Below, in pieces: positions 33,125-44,448 of a stretch of 64,000 bases of DNA; the first letter of the stretch is position 1; each line of letters begins with the position of its first letter. Source of the stretch: an uncultured Bacteroidota bacterium (GTDB lineage Bacteria; Bacteroidota; Bacteroidia; Bacteroidales; SZUA-534); contig CAMHPA010000003.1 of the NCBI GenBank assembly GCA_946186925.1, positions 35,330-99,329 of the forward strand, written 5' to 3'. The translations under genes were made by a program, and so were the position numbers. Under the pieces are notes generated by a model, which made no database searches, was not told the DNA's origin, and saw nothing but the letters and a program-made list of their open reading frames with translations.

Positions 33125-35104
33125 ATGGCTACAATAGATTCTAAAATACCTGAAGGTCCGATAGCCGAAAAATGGACCAACTATAAGGCACATCAAAAAC
33201 TTGTGAACCCCGCCAACAAGCGCAAATTGGACATCATTGTTGTTGGAACAGGTTTGGCTGGCGCATCGGCAGCATCAACTTTGGCCGAGATGGGTTTCAA
33301 CATCCTGAACTTCTGCATTCAGGACTCACCGCGCCGCGCTCACTCAATTGCGGCTCAGGGCGGTATCAACGCAGCAAAGAACTATCAGAACGACGGCGAC
33401 TCGGTTTACCGCCTGTTCTACGATACTGTTAAAGGTGGCGACTATCGCGCACGCGAAGCCAACGTTTACCGTCTGGCCGAAGTGTCGAACAACATCATCG
33501 ACCAATGCGTGGCTCAGGGCGTTCCTTTCGCTCGCGAATATGGTGGCCTGCTTGCCAACCGTTCGTTCGGTGGCGCACAGGTTAGCCGCACATTCTACGC
33601 CAAAGGTCAGACTGGTCAGCAACTTCTGCTTGGCGCCTACTCATCGCTCAACCGCCAAATCAAGGCTGGCAAGGTGAAGAGTTACAACCGCTACGAGTTG
33701 CACGACATTGTTATGGTTGACGGCCGCGCTCGCGGTATCATCGCCAAAAACCTGGTTACAGGCGAGTTCGAGCGTTTTGCCGCTCACGCTGTTGTTCTGG
33801 CAACTGGCGGCTACGGCAACACCTACTTCCTTTCGACCAACGCTATGGGCTGCAACTGCTCGGCTGCCATCGCGGCTTACCGCAAGGGCGCTTACTTTGC
33901 AAACCCTTCATACGTACAGATTCACCCGACTTGTATTCCTGTTCACGGCGACAAACAATCGAAACTGACACTTATGTCGGAGTCGCTGCGTAACGACGGC
34001 CGCATCTGGGTTCCGAAGAAGATTGAAGACGCCAAGAAACTTCAGAAGGGTGAAATCAAAGGCTCTGACATTCCTGAAGAAGACCGCGACTACTACTTGG
34101 AGCGCCGCTATCCCGCATTCGGCAACCTGGTTCCGCGCGACGTTGCAAGCCGCGCTGCCAAAGAGCGCTGCGACAAGGGCTTCGGCGTGAACAACACTGG
34201 CCTGGCCGTGTTCCTTGACTTCTCTGAAGCCATCAACCGTCTTGGCATCGACGTTGTCCGTCAGCGCTACGGCAACCTGTTCGATATGTACGAAGAGATT
34301 TCGGACGTTAATCCTGGCGAGTTCGCACGCGAGATTAACGGTGTGAAATACTACAACCCGATGATGATTTTCCCCGCCATCCACTACACAATGGGCGGTC
34401 TGTGGGTTGACTACGAACTGCAGACTTCAGTGAAGGGCCTGTTCGCCATTGGCGAGTGCAACTTCTCTGACCACGGCGCCAACCGTCTGGGTGCTTCGGC
34501 TCTGATGCAGGGTCTGGCCGACGGATACTTCGTTCTGCCTTACACCATTCAGAACTACCTGAGCGACCAAATCACCGTTCCGCGCTTCGACCCGAACAGC
34601 AAGGAATTCATCGACGCTCAGAAGAAATGCGAAGCCGAACAGGACGCTCTGATGAAAATCAAGGGCAAACGCTCGGTTGACTCTATCCACAAGGATTTGG
34701 GCCACATTATGTGGGAATACGTTGGTATGGGCCGCACCAAAGAGAGCCTTGAGACAGCGCTCACCAAACTGAAAGAGTTGCGCAAGGAGTTCGAAACCAA
34801 CCTGTTCATCCCTGGAAAGGAAGAAGGTATGAATGTTGAACTCGACAAGGCCTTCCGTTTGAAAGACTTTATTATGATGGGCGAACTGATTGCCCGCGAC
34901 GCACTGAGCCGTAACGAGAGTTGCGGCGGCCACTTCCGTGAGGAGTACCAAACTGAAGAGGGCGAGGCAAAACGCGACGACGAGAACTACTTCTACGTTG
35001 GCTGCTGGAACTATCAGGGCGACGACAACAAAGAGCCTGAACTGCTGAAAGAACCGCTTAAATATGAGGCTATCAAGGTTCAAACTCGTAACTATAAATC
35101 ATAA
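33125..35104 (+). CDS. frdA: Fumarate reductase/succinate dehydrogenase flavoprotein subunit
   Basis: 659 residues. The dinucleotide fold is [10 protein letters not shown] (38-47). The covalent FAD site is in [11 protein letters not shown] (His73 in the usual position). [17 protein letters not shown] is the conserved C-terminal FAD motif. It catalyses the interconversion of fumarate and succinate at the cytoplasmic face. It lies between frdC and frdB with gaps of 19 and 21 nt, so one transcript is expected. The strongly biased codon use (many GGC, CGC and AAC codons) fits high expression. Confidence 0.96.
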   Translation: MATIDSKIPEGPIAEKWTNYKAHQKLVNPANKRKLDIIVVGTGLAGASAASTLAEMGFNILNFCIQDSPRRAHSIAAQGGINAAKNYQNDGDSVYRLFYDTVKGGDYRAREANVYRLAEVSNNIIDQCVAQGVPFAREYGGLLANRSFGGAQVSRTFYAKGQTGQQLLLGAYSSLNRQIKAGKVKSYNRYELHDIVMVDGRARGIIAKNLVTGEFERFAAHAVVLATGGYGNTYFLSTNAMGCNCSAAIAAYRKGAYFANPSYVQIHPTCIPVHGDKQSKLTLMSESLRNDGRIWVPKKIEDAKKLQKGEIKGSDIPEEDRDYYLERRYPAFGNLVPRDVASRAAKERCDKGFGVNNTGLAVFLDFSEAINRLGIDVVRQRYGNLFDMYEEISDVNPGEFAREINGVKYYNPMMIFPAIHYTMGGLWVDYELQTSVKGLFAIGECNFSDHGANRLGASALMQGLADGYFVLPYTIQNYLSDQITVPRFDPNSKEFIDAQKKCEAEQDALMKIKGKRSVDSIHKDLGHIMWEYVGMGRTKESLETALTKLKELRKEFETNLFIPGKEEGMNVELDKAFRLKDFIMMGELIARDALSRNESCGGHFREEYQTEEGEAKRDDENYFYVGCWNYQGDDNKEPELLKEPLKYEAIKVQTRNYKS

Positions 35105-35125
35105 TCATCTTAAAAAGTAAATCAA

Positions 35126-35887
35126 ATGGCTACAGATAATATAATGAAAGTAAACTTGAAGGTTTGGCGTCAGGCTGGCCCGAAAGAAAAAGGCGGGTTT
35201 GTAACTTACGAGAATGTTGAGACAACCCCCGACACTTCGTTCTTGGAAACTTTGGATATTCTGAACGAGTCGCTTGTTGAGAAGGGCGAGGAGCCAATTG
35301 TGTTCGACCACGACTGCCGCGAGGGTATCTGCGGAATGTGCTCGCTCTACATCAACGGCCACCCGCACGGTCCTGCAACTGGCGCAACAACCTGCCAATT
35401 GTATATGCGCCGCTTCAAAAACGGCGAGACCATCACCGTTGAGCCGTGGCGCTCGGCTGCGTTCCCTGTTATCAAAGACCTGATGGTGAACCGCAACGCC
35501 TTCGACCAAATCCAACAGGCTGGTGGCTACGTATCGTTCAACTGCGGCGGCGCTCAAGACGCCAACGCTATTCCAATCTCGAAGGTTGACGCCGACGAGG
35601 CTATGGACTCGGCCACCTGCATCGGCTGCGGCGCTTGCGTTGCTGCCTGCAAGAACGGCTCGGCAATGTTGTTCGTATCGGCCAAGGTTTCGCAGTTCGC
35701 ACTGCTGCCGCAAGGCCGCGTTGAGGCTGCCAAACGTGTTAAGGCAATGGTTGCCAAGATGGACGAACTGGGATTCGGCAACTGCACCAACACCCGCGCT
35801 TGCGAGGCTGAGTGCCCGAAACGCATCTCAATCAGCAACATCGCCCGTATGAACCGCGAGTTCCTTTGCGCAAAACTGAAAGACTAA
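35126..35887 (+). CDS. frdB: Fumarate reductase/succinate dehydrogenase iron-sulfur subunit
   Basis: 253 residues. The [2Fe-2S] ligands are Cys64, Cys69, Cys72 and Cys90. The second cluster region is [11 protein letters not shown] (Cys165, 168, 171, 175), and the third is Cys220, Cys226 and Cys230 ([11 protein letters not shown]). The last two groups bind the [4Fe-4S] and [3Fe-4S] clusters. The subunit passes electrons between the diheme anchor and the flavin. The start at 35126 is taken; Met7 is an alternative. A strong terminator closes the operon 24 nt downstream. Confidence 0.95.
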   Translation: MATDNIMKVNLKVWRQAGPKEKGGFVTYENVETTPDTSFLETLDILNESLVEKGEEPIVFDHDCREGICGMCSLYINGHPHGPATGATTCQLYMRRFKNGETITVEPWRSAAFPVIKDLMVNRNAFDQIQQAGGYVSFNCGGAQDANAIPISKVDADEAMDSATCIGCGACVAACKNGSAMLFVSAKVSQFALLPQGRVEAAKRVKAMVAKMDELGFGNCTNTRACEAECPKRISISNIARMNREFLCAKLKD

Positions 35888-35910
35888 TAATCTTTACATA
35901 GTTGTAGTGG

Positions 35911-35945
35911 TCCCCGCTGCCGAAACAGGTGGCGGGGATTTTTTG
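35911..35945 (+). terminator. Terminator of the frdCAB operon
   Basis: TCCCCGCTGCC (35911-35921) pairs with GGTGGCGGGGA (35928-35938) with one G-T pair and a 6-nt loop, followed by TTTTTT. Confidence 0.9.
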
Positions 35946-36004
35946 TGTTTGGGCGTAGTTTTTTTTGAGCAGACAACACAGATATTGAGCGGTACCCATT
36001 TGGT

Positions 36005-36058
36005 ATCGCCTCTATTATATCTGTGATAATCAGTGTTGTCAGTGTAATCTGTGCGAAA
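36005..36058 (-). repeat. Dispersed CACAGAT repeat, copy A
   Basis: On the minus strand the sequence starting TTTCGCACAGATTACACTGA (from 36057) continues with ACACTGATTATCACAGATAT. It begins a few nt after the metH stop codon. Copies in the same family lie at 54611, 56544 and 58359. Confidence 0.75.
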
Positions 36059-36060
36059 CC

Positions 36061-39000
36061 TCACACATTCAACAACTTCTTCACTTCCTCCACCGAAAGT
36101 CCGCGGCGTTTCGCATAGTCGGCAATTTGGTCGTTATCAATCTGGCCGACAGAGAAATAACCTGCCTGTTCGTGCGCAATCAGCATTCCGCAGATGCTAG
36201 TTGTGGGCTGGATGGCGTACGACTCGGTGAGTGAGACGCCCAACTTCTCGCGAGCGCCAATAGCATTGAATACCAACTCTTTGATTGAATGGTCGGGACA
36301 AGTGGGGTAGCCAAAGGCAGGGCGGATTATCGGCACTTGACCGACAATCTGCTTTTGCATCAGTTCGGCGGCGGCTTCGGCCAGACGGGCGCAGAGCGAC
36401 TGCCGCAACAAGCACTCAAACGACTTGCAATCGGTGCACAACTGTTTGTCGCTCACCTTGATGCAGAACAAACCGATTGGCGTTTGACGGTCGGCAGTTG
36501 AGAAGTAGTCGGCAAGCGATAGGAAGTTGCTGCCAAAATTCTGACTTCGAAGCATCGGCAAGCGCGTGCCGTTGTCAAGAACAATGTCGTTGCCATCTTT
36601 GTGGGCGTTGAAAAAGTTCAGAACCATCGACACCTCGATGCTGTGGTCGATGCCGACCGATTTCAGCAGATTCTGAGCCGATTCGAGTGTGCGGCGGGCC
36701 TCGTCGTTTTCGAGCAACTTTTCGAGCGTCGCGCCCTTAAATCCCCAAAAATAGAGCAGGTGCGGCCAATCGATAAACTCACGCAACTCGCTCACAGGTA
36801 TGTTGTTACGTTCAATGTTTTCGGTGCAGCCAAAGCCGTTGGTGAATGTCGAGAGCGCAAACTGCGGCGCCTTCTCGTTGGCGGTGGCGTATGGTTCAAT
36901 GTCATCTTTTCGCTTGTTGTAATGGTCGCGGACGTCCTGCTGGGCGCGTTTGATTTCGGCAATGGTGGCCTCGCGGTCGCTCAAAAGGCGTTTCGCAAGC
37001 ACAGCCGAAGCCGACGCGTCGTTGCCGTGAGCCACAAAATAACTGTAGCGCGTGGCCAGTTTCACCGCCGTATGGACAACCGAAGTGGTTGCGCCGCCCA
37101 CCAAAACGGGTATCTGAAGATGCTCTTTTTCAAGCATTTCGCACAATTGTTCCATCTCTTTCAGCGATGGTGTGATGAGTCCGCTCACGGCGATGATGTC
37201 AGCCTTTTCGCGCACTGCAGTGTCGATGATTGTGCGGTTGTCAACCATCACACCTAAATCGATGACATCGAGATTGTTACAAGCGAAGACGATGCCAACA
37301 ATATTCTTGCCGATGTCGTGCACATCGCCCTTGACAGTTGCCAAAACCACCTTTGCGCGGCGGCCAGTATCGCCCGAAGCGCTGTTGTGCCGTTCAATTT
37401 CGGGCTGAAGAATTGTAACGGCCTGCTTCATCACCTTTGCCGACTTAACCACCTGTGGCAGAAACATTTTGCCCTCGCCAAACAGTTTGCCCACGCGGTC
37501 CATTCCGTTCATCAGCGGACCCTCAATAATATCGACGGGACTGCCGTATTGCTGCATTGCCTCGGCCAAATCGGGCTCAAGAAAATCGGCATTGCCTTTC
37601 ACAAGCGCATACGCAAGTCGCTCATCGACAGACTGTTCGCGCCACGCTTCCTGCTTTGTGGCGGTGTGGCTGCCCGCATCGGCCGACTCTTTCATCCGCG
37701 ATGCAAGGTCGATAAGCGCTTCGGTGGCCTCGGCAGAGCGGTTCAGAATCACATCTTCGCAGAGTTTCAGCAAGTTAGGTTCAATCTCATCGTAAACTTG
37801 CAGCATTGCGGGGTTCACAATTCCCATATCGAGCCCGACGGCCGTGCCGTGGTAAAGGAACACCGAATGCATCGCCTCGCGCACAGGATTATTGCCGCGG
37901 AAAGCGAACGAAAGGTTTGATATTCCGCCACTTGTGCGCGCGCCAGGCAGGTTCTTCTTAATCCACTCAACGGCGCGGATGAAGTCGATTCCGTAGTTGG
38001 CGTGCTCCTCGATTCCCGTTCCGACCGACAGCACGTTCACATCGAAAATTATCTCGTAAGGCTTGTATCCCGCCTTGTCAATCAGTAAGTTATAAGCGCG
38101 TTCGCAGATTTCAATCTTGCGCTCGTAAGTTGTGGCCTGACCAACCTCGTCGAAAGCCATCACAATCACAGCCGCCCCTAACTTCCTGATTTCGCGGGCT
38201 TTCTGCAAAAATTTATCTTCGCCTTCCTTCAGGCTTATCGAGTTGACAATGCATCGCCCCTGAGCGTTTTTTAGACCAGAAAGTATTGAATTCCAATCAG
38301 ATGAATCGACCATAATTGCAGCCTTCACAATTTCGGGGTCGTTGCTGATGTAGCGGATGAAATTCTGCATTTCGGCGGCGCTGTCGAGCATCGCGTCATC
38401 CATATTGATGTCGATGATGTCGGCGCCGTCTTCAATCTGCTTGCGCGCGATGTTGGCGGCCTCCTCGTAGTTCTTCTCCGAAATGAGCCGCGCAAATTTC
38501 CGCGAGCCAGCCACATTGGTGCGCTCGCCCACGTTGGTGAAATTGCGCTCGTTTTTATCTACAACCACCACATCCAAACCGCTGACAATCAATCGTTCAT
38601 CGACTTTTGCGGGAATGCGCGGCGCGATGTTTTTCACGGCTTCGGCAATGGCCTTGATGTGCGCAGGCGACGTGCCACAGCATCCGCCCGCAATGTTTAT
38701 CAGTCCGTCATCAGCCATCTGCTTGATAATGTGAGCCGTAGTCGATGGCAACTCATCGTACTCGCCCATCTCGTTGGGCAGACCAGCGTTAGGGTAAAGG
38801 CTTAAGAAACAGGGCAGTTTGGCCGAAAGTTGCTCAACGAACGGCCGCAATTCCGATGCTCCAAACGAGCAGTTCAGACCGAACGAGAGCACAGGATAAT
38901 GACTGATGCTGACGAAAAAGGCTTCAATCGACTGGCCCGTGAGTGTGCGGCCGCTGCGGTCGTTGAGCGTGGCCGAAATCATAACAGGGACATCGGTGCC

Positions 39001-39582
39001 GCGGCGCTCCTGCACGTTCTGGATGGCATAGAGCGCTGCTTTGGTGTTGAGCGCATCGAAACAAGTCTCAATCAGAAACAAATCGACACCGCCATCTATC
39101 AGTCCTTCAACCTGTTCGGTGTAGGCATCGGCCATTGTGTCGAAGTCGGTGGCGCGGTATTCGGGATGGTTGATGTCGGGCGACAATGAAAGCGTTTTCG
39201 AAGTCGGGCCCATACTTCCAGCCACCCAAACCTTACGACTGGTGCAGGCATCGGCCACACGACGGGCATTCTGCGCCGCAGCGGTGTTCATTCGCCGAGC
39301 CAGGTGCTCACACTGGTATTCGTGCTGCGATATCTTATTGCTACTAAACGAGTTAGTTTCAATAATATCGGCTCCCGCGTCCACATACATCTGGTGCACT
39401 TCAGCAATCACTTGCGGCGCGGTCAGGTTCAGAATGTCGTTGTTGCCCTTGAGCATCACGGGGTGATTTTTGAACTCGTCGCCGCGGAAATCGGCTTCGG
39501 TCAGGCCGAATTTCTGGATGCAGGTGCCCATTGCGCCGTCAAGAATCAAGATGCGCTGATTGAGTGCTTCTTTGATGGTCAT
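36061..39582 (-). CDS. metH: Cobalamin-dependent methionine synthase
   Basis: 1173 residues, close to the usual ~1200. All four modules are present in order. The homocysteine-binding domain starts [10 protein letters not shown] and has GGCCGTSP near residue 300 with the zinc cysteines. The pterin-binding domain has [13 protein letters not shown] near 350. The cobalamin domain has the axial ligand His755 in GDVHDIGKN. The C-terminal activation domain has [12 protein letters not shown]. It transfers the methyl group of methyltetrahydrofolate to homocysteine through methylcobalamin. It is the last gene of a likely unit with the aldose epimerase and GNAT genes (gaps of 44 and 26 nt). No B12 riboswitch was seen in the short space before it. 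Confidence 0.97.
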   Translation of the reverse strand: MTIKEALNQRILILDGAMGTCIQKFGLTEADFRGDEFKNHPVMLKGNNDILNLTAPQVIAEVHQMYVDAGADIIETNSFSSNKISQHEYQCEHLARRMNTAAAQNARRVADACTSRKVWVAGSMGPTSKTLSLSPDINHPEYRATDFDTMADAYTEQVEGLIDGGVDLFLIETCFDALNTKAALYAIQNVQERRGTDVPVMISATLNDRSGRTLTGQSIEAFFVSISHYPVLSFGLNCSFGASELRPFVEQLSAKLPCFLSLYPNAGLPNEMGEYDELPSTTAHIIKQMADDGLINIAGGCCGTSPAHIKAIAEAVKNIAPRIPAKVDERLIVSGLDVVVVDKNERNFTNVGERTNVAGSRKFARLISEKNYEEAANIARKQIEDGADIIDINMDDAMLDSAAEMQNFIRYISNDPEIVKAAIMVDSSDWNSILSGLKNAQGRCIVNSISLKEGEDKFLQKAREIRKLGAAVIVMAFDEVGQATTYERKIEICERAYNLLIDKAGYKPYEIIFDVNVLSVGTGIEEHANYGIDFIRAVEWIKKNLPGARTSGGISNLSFAFRGNNPVREAMHSVFLYHGTAVGLDMGIVNPAMLQVYDEIEPNLLKLCEDVILNRSAEATEALIDLASRMKESADAGSHTATKQEAWREQSVDERLAYALVKGNADFLEPDLAEAMQQYGSPVDIIEGPLMNGMDRVGKLFGEGKMFLPQVVKSAKVMKQAVTILQPEIERHNSASGDTGRRAKVVLATVKGDVHDIGKNIVGIVFACNNLDVIDLGVMVDNRTIIDTAVREKADIIAVSGLITPSLKEMEQLCEMLEKEHLQIPVLVGGATTSVVHTAVKLATRYSYFVAHGNDASASAVLAKRLLSDREATIAEIKRAQQDVRDHYNKRKDDIEPYATANEKAPQFALSTFTNGFGCTENIERNNIPVSELREFIDWPHLLYFWGFKGATLEKLLENDEARRTLESAQNLLKSVGIDHSIEVSMVLNFFNAHKDGNDIVLDNGTRLPMLRSQNFGSNFLSLADYFSTADRQTPIGLFCIKVSDKQLCTDCKSFECLLRQSLCARLAEAAAELMQKQIVGQVPIIRPAFGYPTCPDHSIKELVFNAIGAREKLGVSLTESYAIQPTTSICGMLIAHEQAGYFSVGQIDNDQIADYAKRRGLSVEEVKKLLNV

Positions 39583-39626
39583 TTCAACGTTGATTGATAA
39601 TTAATCACCTATTTTTTATCGTCAAT

Positions 39627-40505
39627 TTATTCAATAATTTTAACCGAATACTTCGCTTCAAACTTTTCGCCCGCGGGCAGTTTGATGATGGCTTCCTTGT
39701 GCTCAATCAGGCCATCGCTGTCAACGCTGTCGGCAACGCCCAGCCACGGCTCAATGCAGACGAACGGCGCCTGCGGTTTCGCCCAGATTCCCAGATAGTT
39801 AAAATCGGGGAACTCAACGGCCACGGCAGTGTCCGACTTGTGGCTGCGCAGCGTCACGCAACGCGATTTCAGGTTGCGGAAGATGAGCGCGTCATTGTCG
39901 AACAAATGGTCGGTCAGCGGCAGTATGTTGCTGTCTTTCAGCACAGGAATGCTCTCGTTCTTCACCAATCCGTCAGGGGTGAGCGGACTTGTCGAGAGCG
40001 TCTCGCGCTCGCTGAACTCAAGGTAGCAGTCGCTGTAACTCTCGCCAGCGTTAATCGGGCAGTTGAACGCAGGGTGCGCGCCAACCGAAAAATACATATC
40101 CTGCTTGTCGGTATTCTTAACTATATGCGTGATAATCACACTGTTGTCCTTTACGCAGAAGTTGATGTCGAACGTGAAGCGGAACGGATAATGTTCCAGC
40201 GTGCGCTCGTCGGCCGTCAGGCGGAAAGTTATGCGGTCGTGTTCCTGCTCAATGACGTGGATATTAGTGTTGTGGCGCACGATTCCGTGGCGCGGCATAC
40301 TGAAAGTCACGCCGTTATGACTCGACTGACCGTTCTTCAGGCCGCCCACAATGGGGAAAAGCACAGGCGCGCTGCTACCCCAAACCGACGGGTCGGCGTT
40401 CCACACAAACTCGCGGCCGCTTGCCTTCGACACAATAGAACTCAATTCGGCGCCCGTCTGCTCAATTTTGACGGTCAGATTCAAATTACTTATCTCGCAT
40501 TCCAT
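39627..40505 (-). CDS. Aldose 1-epimerase family protein (LacX-like)
   Basis: 292 residues of the galactose mutarotase-like fold. Typical family motifs are visible: GAELSSIVSKASGREFVWN (about 18-36), PVLFPIVGGL, FSVGAHPAFNCP and a late CIEPWLGVADS. The FSVGAHPAF motif supplies the histidine that, with a late Glu (EPW), is expected to catalyse the anomer change. The subgroup (LacX/YeaD type) has uncertain sugar specificity. It sits between metH and the GNAT gene on the same strand, with no obvious shared pathway. Confidence 0.88.
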   Translation of the reverse strand: MECEISNLNLTVKIEQTGAELSSIVSKASGREFVWNADPSVWGSSAPVLFPIVGGLKNGQSSHNGVTFSMPRHGIVRHNTNIHVIEQEHDRITFRLTADERTLEHYPFRFTFDINFCVKDNSVIITHIVKNTDKQDMYFSVGAHPAFNCPINAGESYSDCYLEFSERETLSTSPLTPDGLVKNESIPVLKDSNILPLTDHLFDNDALIFRNLKSRCVTLRSHKSDTAVAVEFPDFNYLGIWAKPQAPFVCIEPWLGVADSVDSDGLIEHKEAIIKLPAGEKFEAKYSVKIIE

Positions 40506-40531
40506 AATTCGTTGATTTATTGTTTTTTAAC

Positions 40532-41086
40532 TTATAATTTTTGATTGATTAATTGCTCATATTCACTTTTCAGAAGACTGAACACTTCAAGGTCGTTGTA
40601 GTGGCCGTCGGCCGACATTTCGCCGTCGCGCTCAACGCCTTCGAGTTTGAAATTCAGGCGGATAGGTATCCGACGGCTGCGTTCGTTGCCCACAGCACAC
40701 TTGATTACCAAACGGTTTGTGGCGGTCTTTGTAAAAAGTTGATTGATAAATACTTGTACGCTTCGTGTCATTATGCCGCGGCCCTGCAAAGGTTTTGTCA
40801 GCCAATAGCCCAACTCGCTGATGCGCGACAGATAACTAATATTTTTCACAGCGATGTGCCCTGCAAACTGTCCGTTGTAAACAATTGAATAACTGCCGAT
40901 TCCTTCGCAGTCGCAGTTCTCAATGTAGTCGCACACGTCGTCGAGCGTGTTGAAATCGGCGGCAATGGGCAGCCACTGTCGCAGGTAGTTGCCCTGCGTG
41001 CTGAACGCGTCGAAAATCGACGGCGCGTCACTCATTAGTGTGGGGCGCACAATAATATCATTATCAACTATAATTTCTTGTACCAT
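40532..41086 (-). CDS. GNAT family N-acetyltransferase (RimJ/RimL-like)
   Basis: 184 residues. The fold is seen as an N-terminal DIIVRPTLMSDAPSIFDAF start, ELGYWLTKPLQGRGIMT as the acetyl-CoA-binding region (about 90-106), and a C-terminal part NERSRRIPIRLNFKLEGVERDG. The layout is that of RimJ/RimL ribosomal protein acetyltransferases and related enzymes; the substrate is not known. It is the first gene of the metH group. Confidence 0.85.
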   Translation of the reverse strand: MVQEIIVDNDIIVRPTLMSDAPSIFDAFSTQGNYLRQWLPIAADFNTLDDVCDYIENCDCEGIGSYSIVYNGQFAGHIAVKNISYLSRISELGYWLTKPLQGRGIMTRSVQVFINQLFTKTATNRLVIKCAVGNERSRRIPIRLNFKLEGVERDGEMSADGHYNDLEVFSLLKSEYEQLINQKL

Positions 41087-41461
41087 AATGTTTTGCTATT
41101 ATCACAAATGGCTCAAGCAACCTCTTGTGCAGCAACGGCAAATATGGGGCTTTTTACGATTACTAACACAATGAACGCAAAGGTTGTACGGGTGAAAATG
41201 TCTAATAATTCCATTGTTATATGGTTCAGAAATGTTTGAATTTGATGCTGAAAATATCCGGGAAATTTGAAAATAGAAGAATAGTATTATGAAGTGTGAT
41301 TTGATCCTGAAAACCAATTAGTTGCCAAATTATGGCTTGCAACTATTTAAACTTTATCTGACATACTAGGAGTAGATTTTTGTTTTTTATCATCATCAAA
41401 TCGTCAAATTCCTGCTTCACGAAAATATTGACTATCTTTGCCCGCTTTTTACAATAGTTGT
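41087..41461. other. Divergent intergenic region upstream of uvrA (375 nt)
   Basis: No gene is seen. It holds a hairpin TAGTTGC (41319-41325)/GCAACTA (41339-41345) with a 13-nt loop and the uvrA -7 element at 41433. No clear LexA-type operator was recognised. The rest is AT-rich. Confidence 0.55.
41433..41440 (+). promoter_or_regulatory. -7 promoter element of uvrA
   Basis: TATCTTTG is a perfect TAnnTTTG element ending 21 nt before the uvrA ATG, giving a leader of about 15 nt. No -33 TTTG is at the usual distance. Confidence 0.55.
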
Positions 41462-44305
41462 ATGGTTAAAAGTGATGTAATTGAAAATGAAGATTTTATC
41501 CGCGTATATGGTGCGCGTGAACATAATCTGAAGAACATTGATGTGACCATTCCGCGCAACAAACTCACCGTAATCACGGGGTTGAGCGGCAGCGGAAAGT
41601 CGTCGCTTGCGTTCGACACCATTTATGCCGAGGGGCAGCGCCGCTACATTGAGACTTTTTCGGCCTATGCGCGTCAGTTTCTGGGCGGTTTGGACCGTCC
41701 CGATGTGGATAAAATCACAGGCTTGAGCCCTGTCATTTCAATTGAGCAGAAAACCACCAACAAGAATCCGCGGTCCACAGTTGGCACAACCACAGAGATT
41801 TACGACTTTCTGCGACTGCTTTTCGCCCGTGCTGGCGAGGCCTATTCGTACAACACTGGCAAAAAGATGGTCAAGTACACCGACGACCAAATTATCGATA
41901 TCATTATCAGCAAGATGGCGGGGCAGAAAATCTATCTTATGGCACCGCTCATCAAGGGGCGCAAGGGCCACTACAAGGAACTTTTCGACCAACTTCTGCG
42001 CAAGGGCTATCTCTATGCGCGCGTCAACGGCAAAATTACCGACCTGACTTCGGGAATGCGTCTTGACCGCTATAAAACCCATAATATTGAGGTGGTTATC
42101 GACAAACTGAAAGTCGATGAGAAGGACCGCAAGCGCCTTGCCGAATCGCTCAACACCGCAATGAAGGAAGGCCAAGGTGTTGTGCTGGTGCAAAACGCTG
42201 ACACTGAAGAAGAAAACTTCTACAGCCGCCACTTGATGTGCCCCGAAACAGGGCTGTCGTACAACGAGCCCGCGCCGCACACATTCTCGTTCAACTCGCC
42301 TGTGGGCGCCTGCCCCCATTGTAAGGGCTTAGGCGTTGTAAATAAGATAGATATCGACAAAGTTATCCCAAACAAACAGTTGAGCATAAAAAGCGGCGGC
42401 ATTGTTCCTTTGGGTAAGTATCGCAACGCGATGATATTCTGGCAGTTGGAAGCCATTGCCGACAAATTCAAGTTCAAACTCGACACACCAATCTGCGACA
42501 TTTCCGACGAGGCGCTCGACGTGGTTCTGAACGGAAGCGACGAGCCTTTCAAACTGCTCAACACACCGCTGGGCAACTCATCGAACTATTTTTTGAGTTT
42601 CCCTGGTGTCATTTCGATGTTGCAGGACATTACCACTGACGAAGTGACCGAGGACAAGCAGAATCCGATGCAAAACTTTGTGAAACAGTGCGTTTGTCCC
42701 GAATGTAACGGCGCACGACTGAATCGCGAGGCTCTGCATTTCAAAATCGATGAGAAAAATATCGCCGAACTCTCGAATATGGACATAAAGAGCCTGTACG
42801 CCTGGCTCGACGGCCTTGAAGACCGTTTGAACGACAAGCAGCGCGCCATTTCCGCTGAGATTCTGAAGGAAATCCGCAGCCGCTTGGGCTTTCTGGTTAA
42901 GGTGGGGCTCGACTATCTGTCGCTCAACCGCAGCTCGCGCAGCCTGTCGGGCGGTGAGAGTCAGCGAATTAGGCTGGCCACGCAGATTGGCTCGCAACTC
43001 GTCAACGTGCTCTACATTCTCGATGAGCCGTCAATCGGCCTGCATCAGCGCGACAACCGCAAACTCATTGAATCACTGAAAGAACTGCGCGACATCGGCA
43101 ACACTGTGATTGTTGTTGAGCATGACAAAGATATGATGCTGGCCGCCGACCACGTGATTGACATTGGTCCGTTTGCTGGCCGTCGGGGCGGAAATGTGGT
43201 GAGCGAAGGCGCGCCATTCGAGATTCTGAAATCGGACTCACTCACAGCGCAATACCTTAACGGAACGCGCAAAATTGAGATACCAAAGAAACGGCGCAAA
43301 GGCAACGGATTGTCGATTGTGCTGCACAATGCCACTGGACATAATCTTAAGAATGTGACACTTACGTTGCCGTTGGGCAAGTTCGTCTGCATCACTGGCG
43401 TGTCGGGAAGCGGCAAATCGTCGCTCATCAACGAGACGCTGCATCCAATTCTGAACCACCATTTCTATCGCTCAATTCAAGAGCCACTGCCATTCGACTC
43501 GATTGAAGGTATCGGCAACATTGACAAGGTGATAGAAGTGAATCAGGAACCGCTTGGGCGCACGCCGCGGTCGAATCCTGCCACCTATTCGGGCGTCTTT
43601 TCCGACATCCGCGCGCTGTTCGAGAAGTTGCCCGAGGCGCAAATCCGCGGTTACAAGGCTGGGCGTTTCTCGTTCAACGTGAAAGGCGGCCGCTGCGAGA
43701 CTTGCAAAGGTGCTGGTGTTCAGACAATTGAAATGAATTTTCTGCCCGATGTTCTTGTGCCCTGCCCCGATTGCAACGGCCACCGCTACAACCGCGAGAC
43801 GCTTGAAGTGCGCTATCGCGGCAAGTCGATTTCCGATGTGCTGGATATGACTATCAATCAGGCCGTTGAATTCTTCGAGAACCAACCGAAAATTCTGCAA
43901 AAAATCAAAGCATTGCAGATGGTTGGTTTGGGCTACGTTAAACTTGGTCAACCTTCGACCACACTGAGCGGCGGTGAGGCGCAGCGTGCCAAACTGGCAG
44001 CAGAACTATCGAAAAAGGACACAGGCAAGACGCTCTACATTCTCGACGAGCCGACTACAGGCCTGCATTTTGAGGATATCCGCGTGCTGCTCGATGTGCT
44101 GCAAAAACTTGTGGATAAGGGAAATACGGTGGTTGTTATTGAGCACAACCTTGACGTCATAAAAGTTGCCGACCACATTATCGATATGGGACCAGAAGGC
44201 GGCTCTGCAGGCGGCCAGATAGTAAGCGAAGGAACGCCCGAGCAAGTAGTGGCGCGCGGTGTGGGCTACACGGCGCAGTTCCTGGCCGACGAGTTGGCAG
44301 AGTAA
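41462..44305 (+). CDS. uvrA: Excinuclease ABC subunit A
   Basis: 947 residues from the ATG at 41462. Two ABC ATPase modules are present: Walker [10 protein letters not shown] at 40-48 and GVSGSGKSS in the second half. Signature motifs are [17 protein letters not shown] and [16 protein letters not shown]. Zinc-finger cysteines lie in CPHCKGLG and CETCKGAG...CPDCNG. UvrA finds DNA damage and loads UvrB in nucleotide excision repair. An upstream in-frame non-ATG extension (from 41438) overlaps the -7 promoter element and is rejected. It stands with the TGS kinase gene 143 nt downstream. Confidence 0.97.
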   Translation: MVKSDVIENEDFIRVYGAREHNLKNIDVTIPRNKLTVITGLSGSGKSSLAFDTIYAEGQRRYIETFSAYARQFLGGLDRPDVDKITGLSPVISIEQKTTNKNPRSTVGTTTEIYDFLRLLFARAGEAYSYNTGKKMVKYTDDQIIDIIISKMAGQKIYLMAPLIKGRKGHYKELFDQLLRKGYLYARVNGKITDLTSGMRLDRYKTHNIEVVIDKLKVDEKDRKRLAESLNTAMKEGQGVVLVQNADTEEENFYSRHLMCPETGLSYNEPAPHTFSFNSPVGACPHCKGLGVVNKIDIDKVIPNKQLSIKSGGIVPLGKYRNAMIFWQLEAIADKFKFKLDTPICDISDEALDVVLNGSDEPFKLLNTPLGNSSNYFLSFPGVISMLQDITTDEVTEDKQNPMQNFVKQCVCPECNGARLNREALHFKIDEKNIAELSNMDIKSLYAWLDGLEDRLNDKQRAISAEILKEIRSRLGFLVKVGLDYLSLNRSSRSLSGGESQRIRLATQIGSQLVNVLYILDEPSIGLHQRDNRKLIESLKELRDIGNTVIVVEHDKDMMLAADHVIDIGPFAGRRGGNVVSEGAPFEILKSDSLTAQYLNGTRKIEIPKKRRKGNGLSIVLHNATGHNLKNVTLTLPLGKFVCITGVSGSGKSSLINETLHPILNHHFYRSIQEPLPFDSIEGIGNIDKVIEVNQEPLGRTPRSNPATYSGVFSDIRALFEKLPEAQIRGYKAGRFSFNVKGGRCETCKGAGVQTIEMNFLPDVLVPCPDCNGHRYNRETLEVRYRGKSISDVLDMTINQAVEFFENQPKILQKIKALQMVGLGYVKLGQPSTTLSGGEAQRAKLAAELSKKDTGKTLYILDEPTTGLHFEDIRVLLDVLQKLVDKGNTVVVIEHNLDVIKVADHIIDMGPEGGSAGGQIVSEGTPEQVVARGVGYTAQFLADELAE

Positions 44306-44448
44306 TTGGTAAGCCGCTTCGAACCATTTCAAATTTTTTTAGCGCATTTTTTTTGCACGTTTGCGCAAATCCCATAACTTTATTCCTGCACTTTTTGCAG
44401 CTTCGTCTTGCCTTTAAGGCGAAGTGAAATTTTGAAAAAGATAAAGTT

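Noticed and set aside
39583..39626. Cobalamin riboswitch in front of metH
   Set aside because: The space before metH is only 44 nt, too short for the aptamer, and no B12-box was seen before the upstream genes either.
41087..41461. LexA-type operator upstream of uvrA
   Set aside because: I saw no convincing inverted repeat of a known LexA box. The hairpin at 41319-41345 is too far upstream and has the wrong form.
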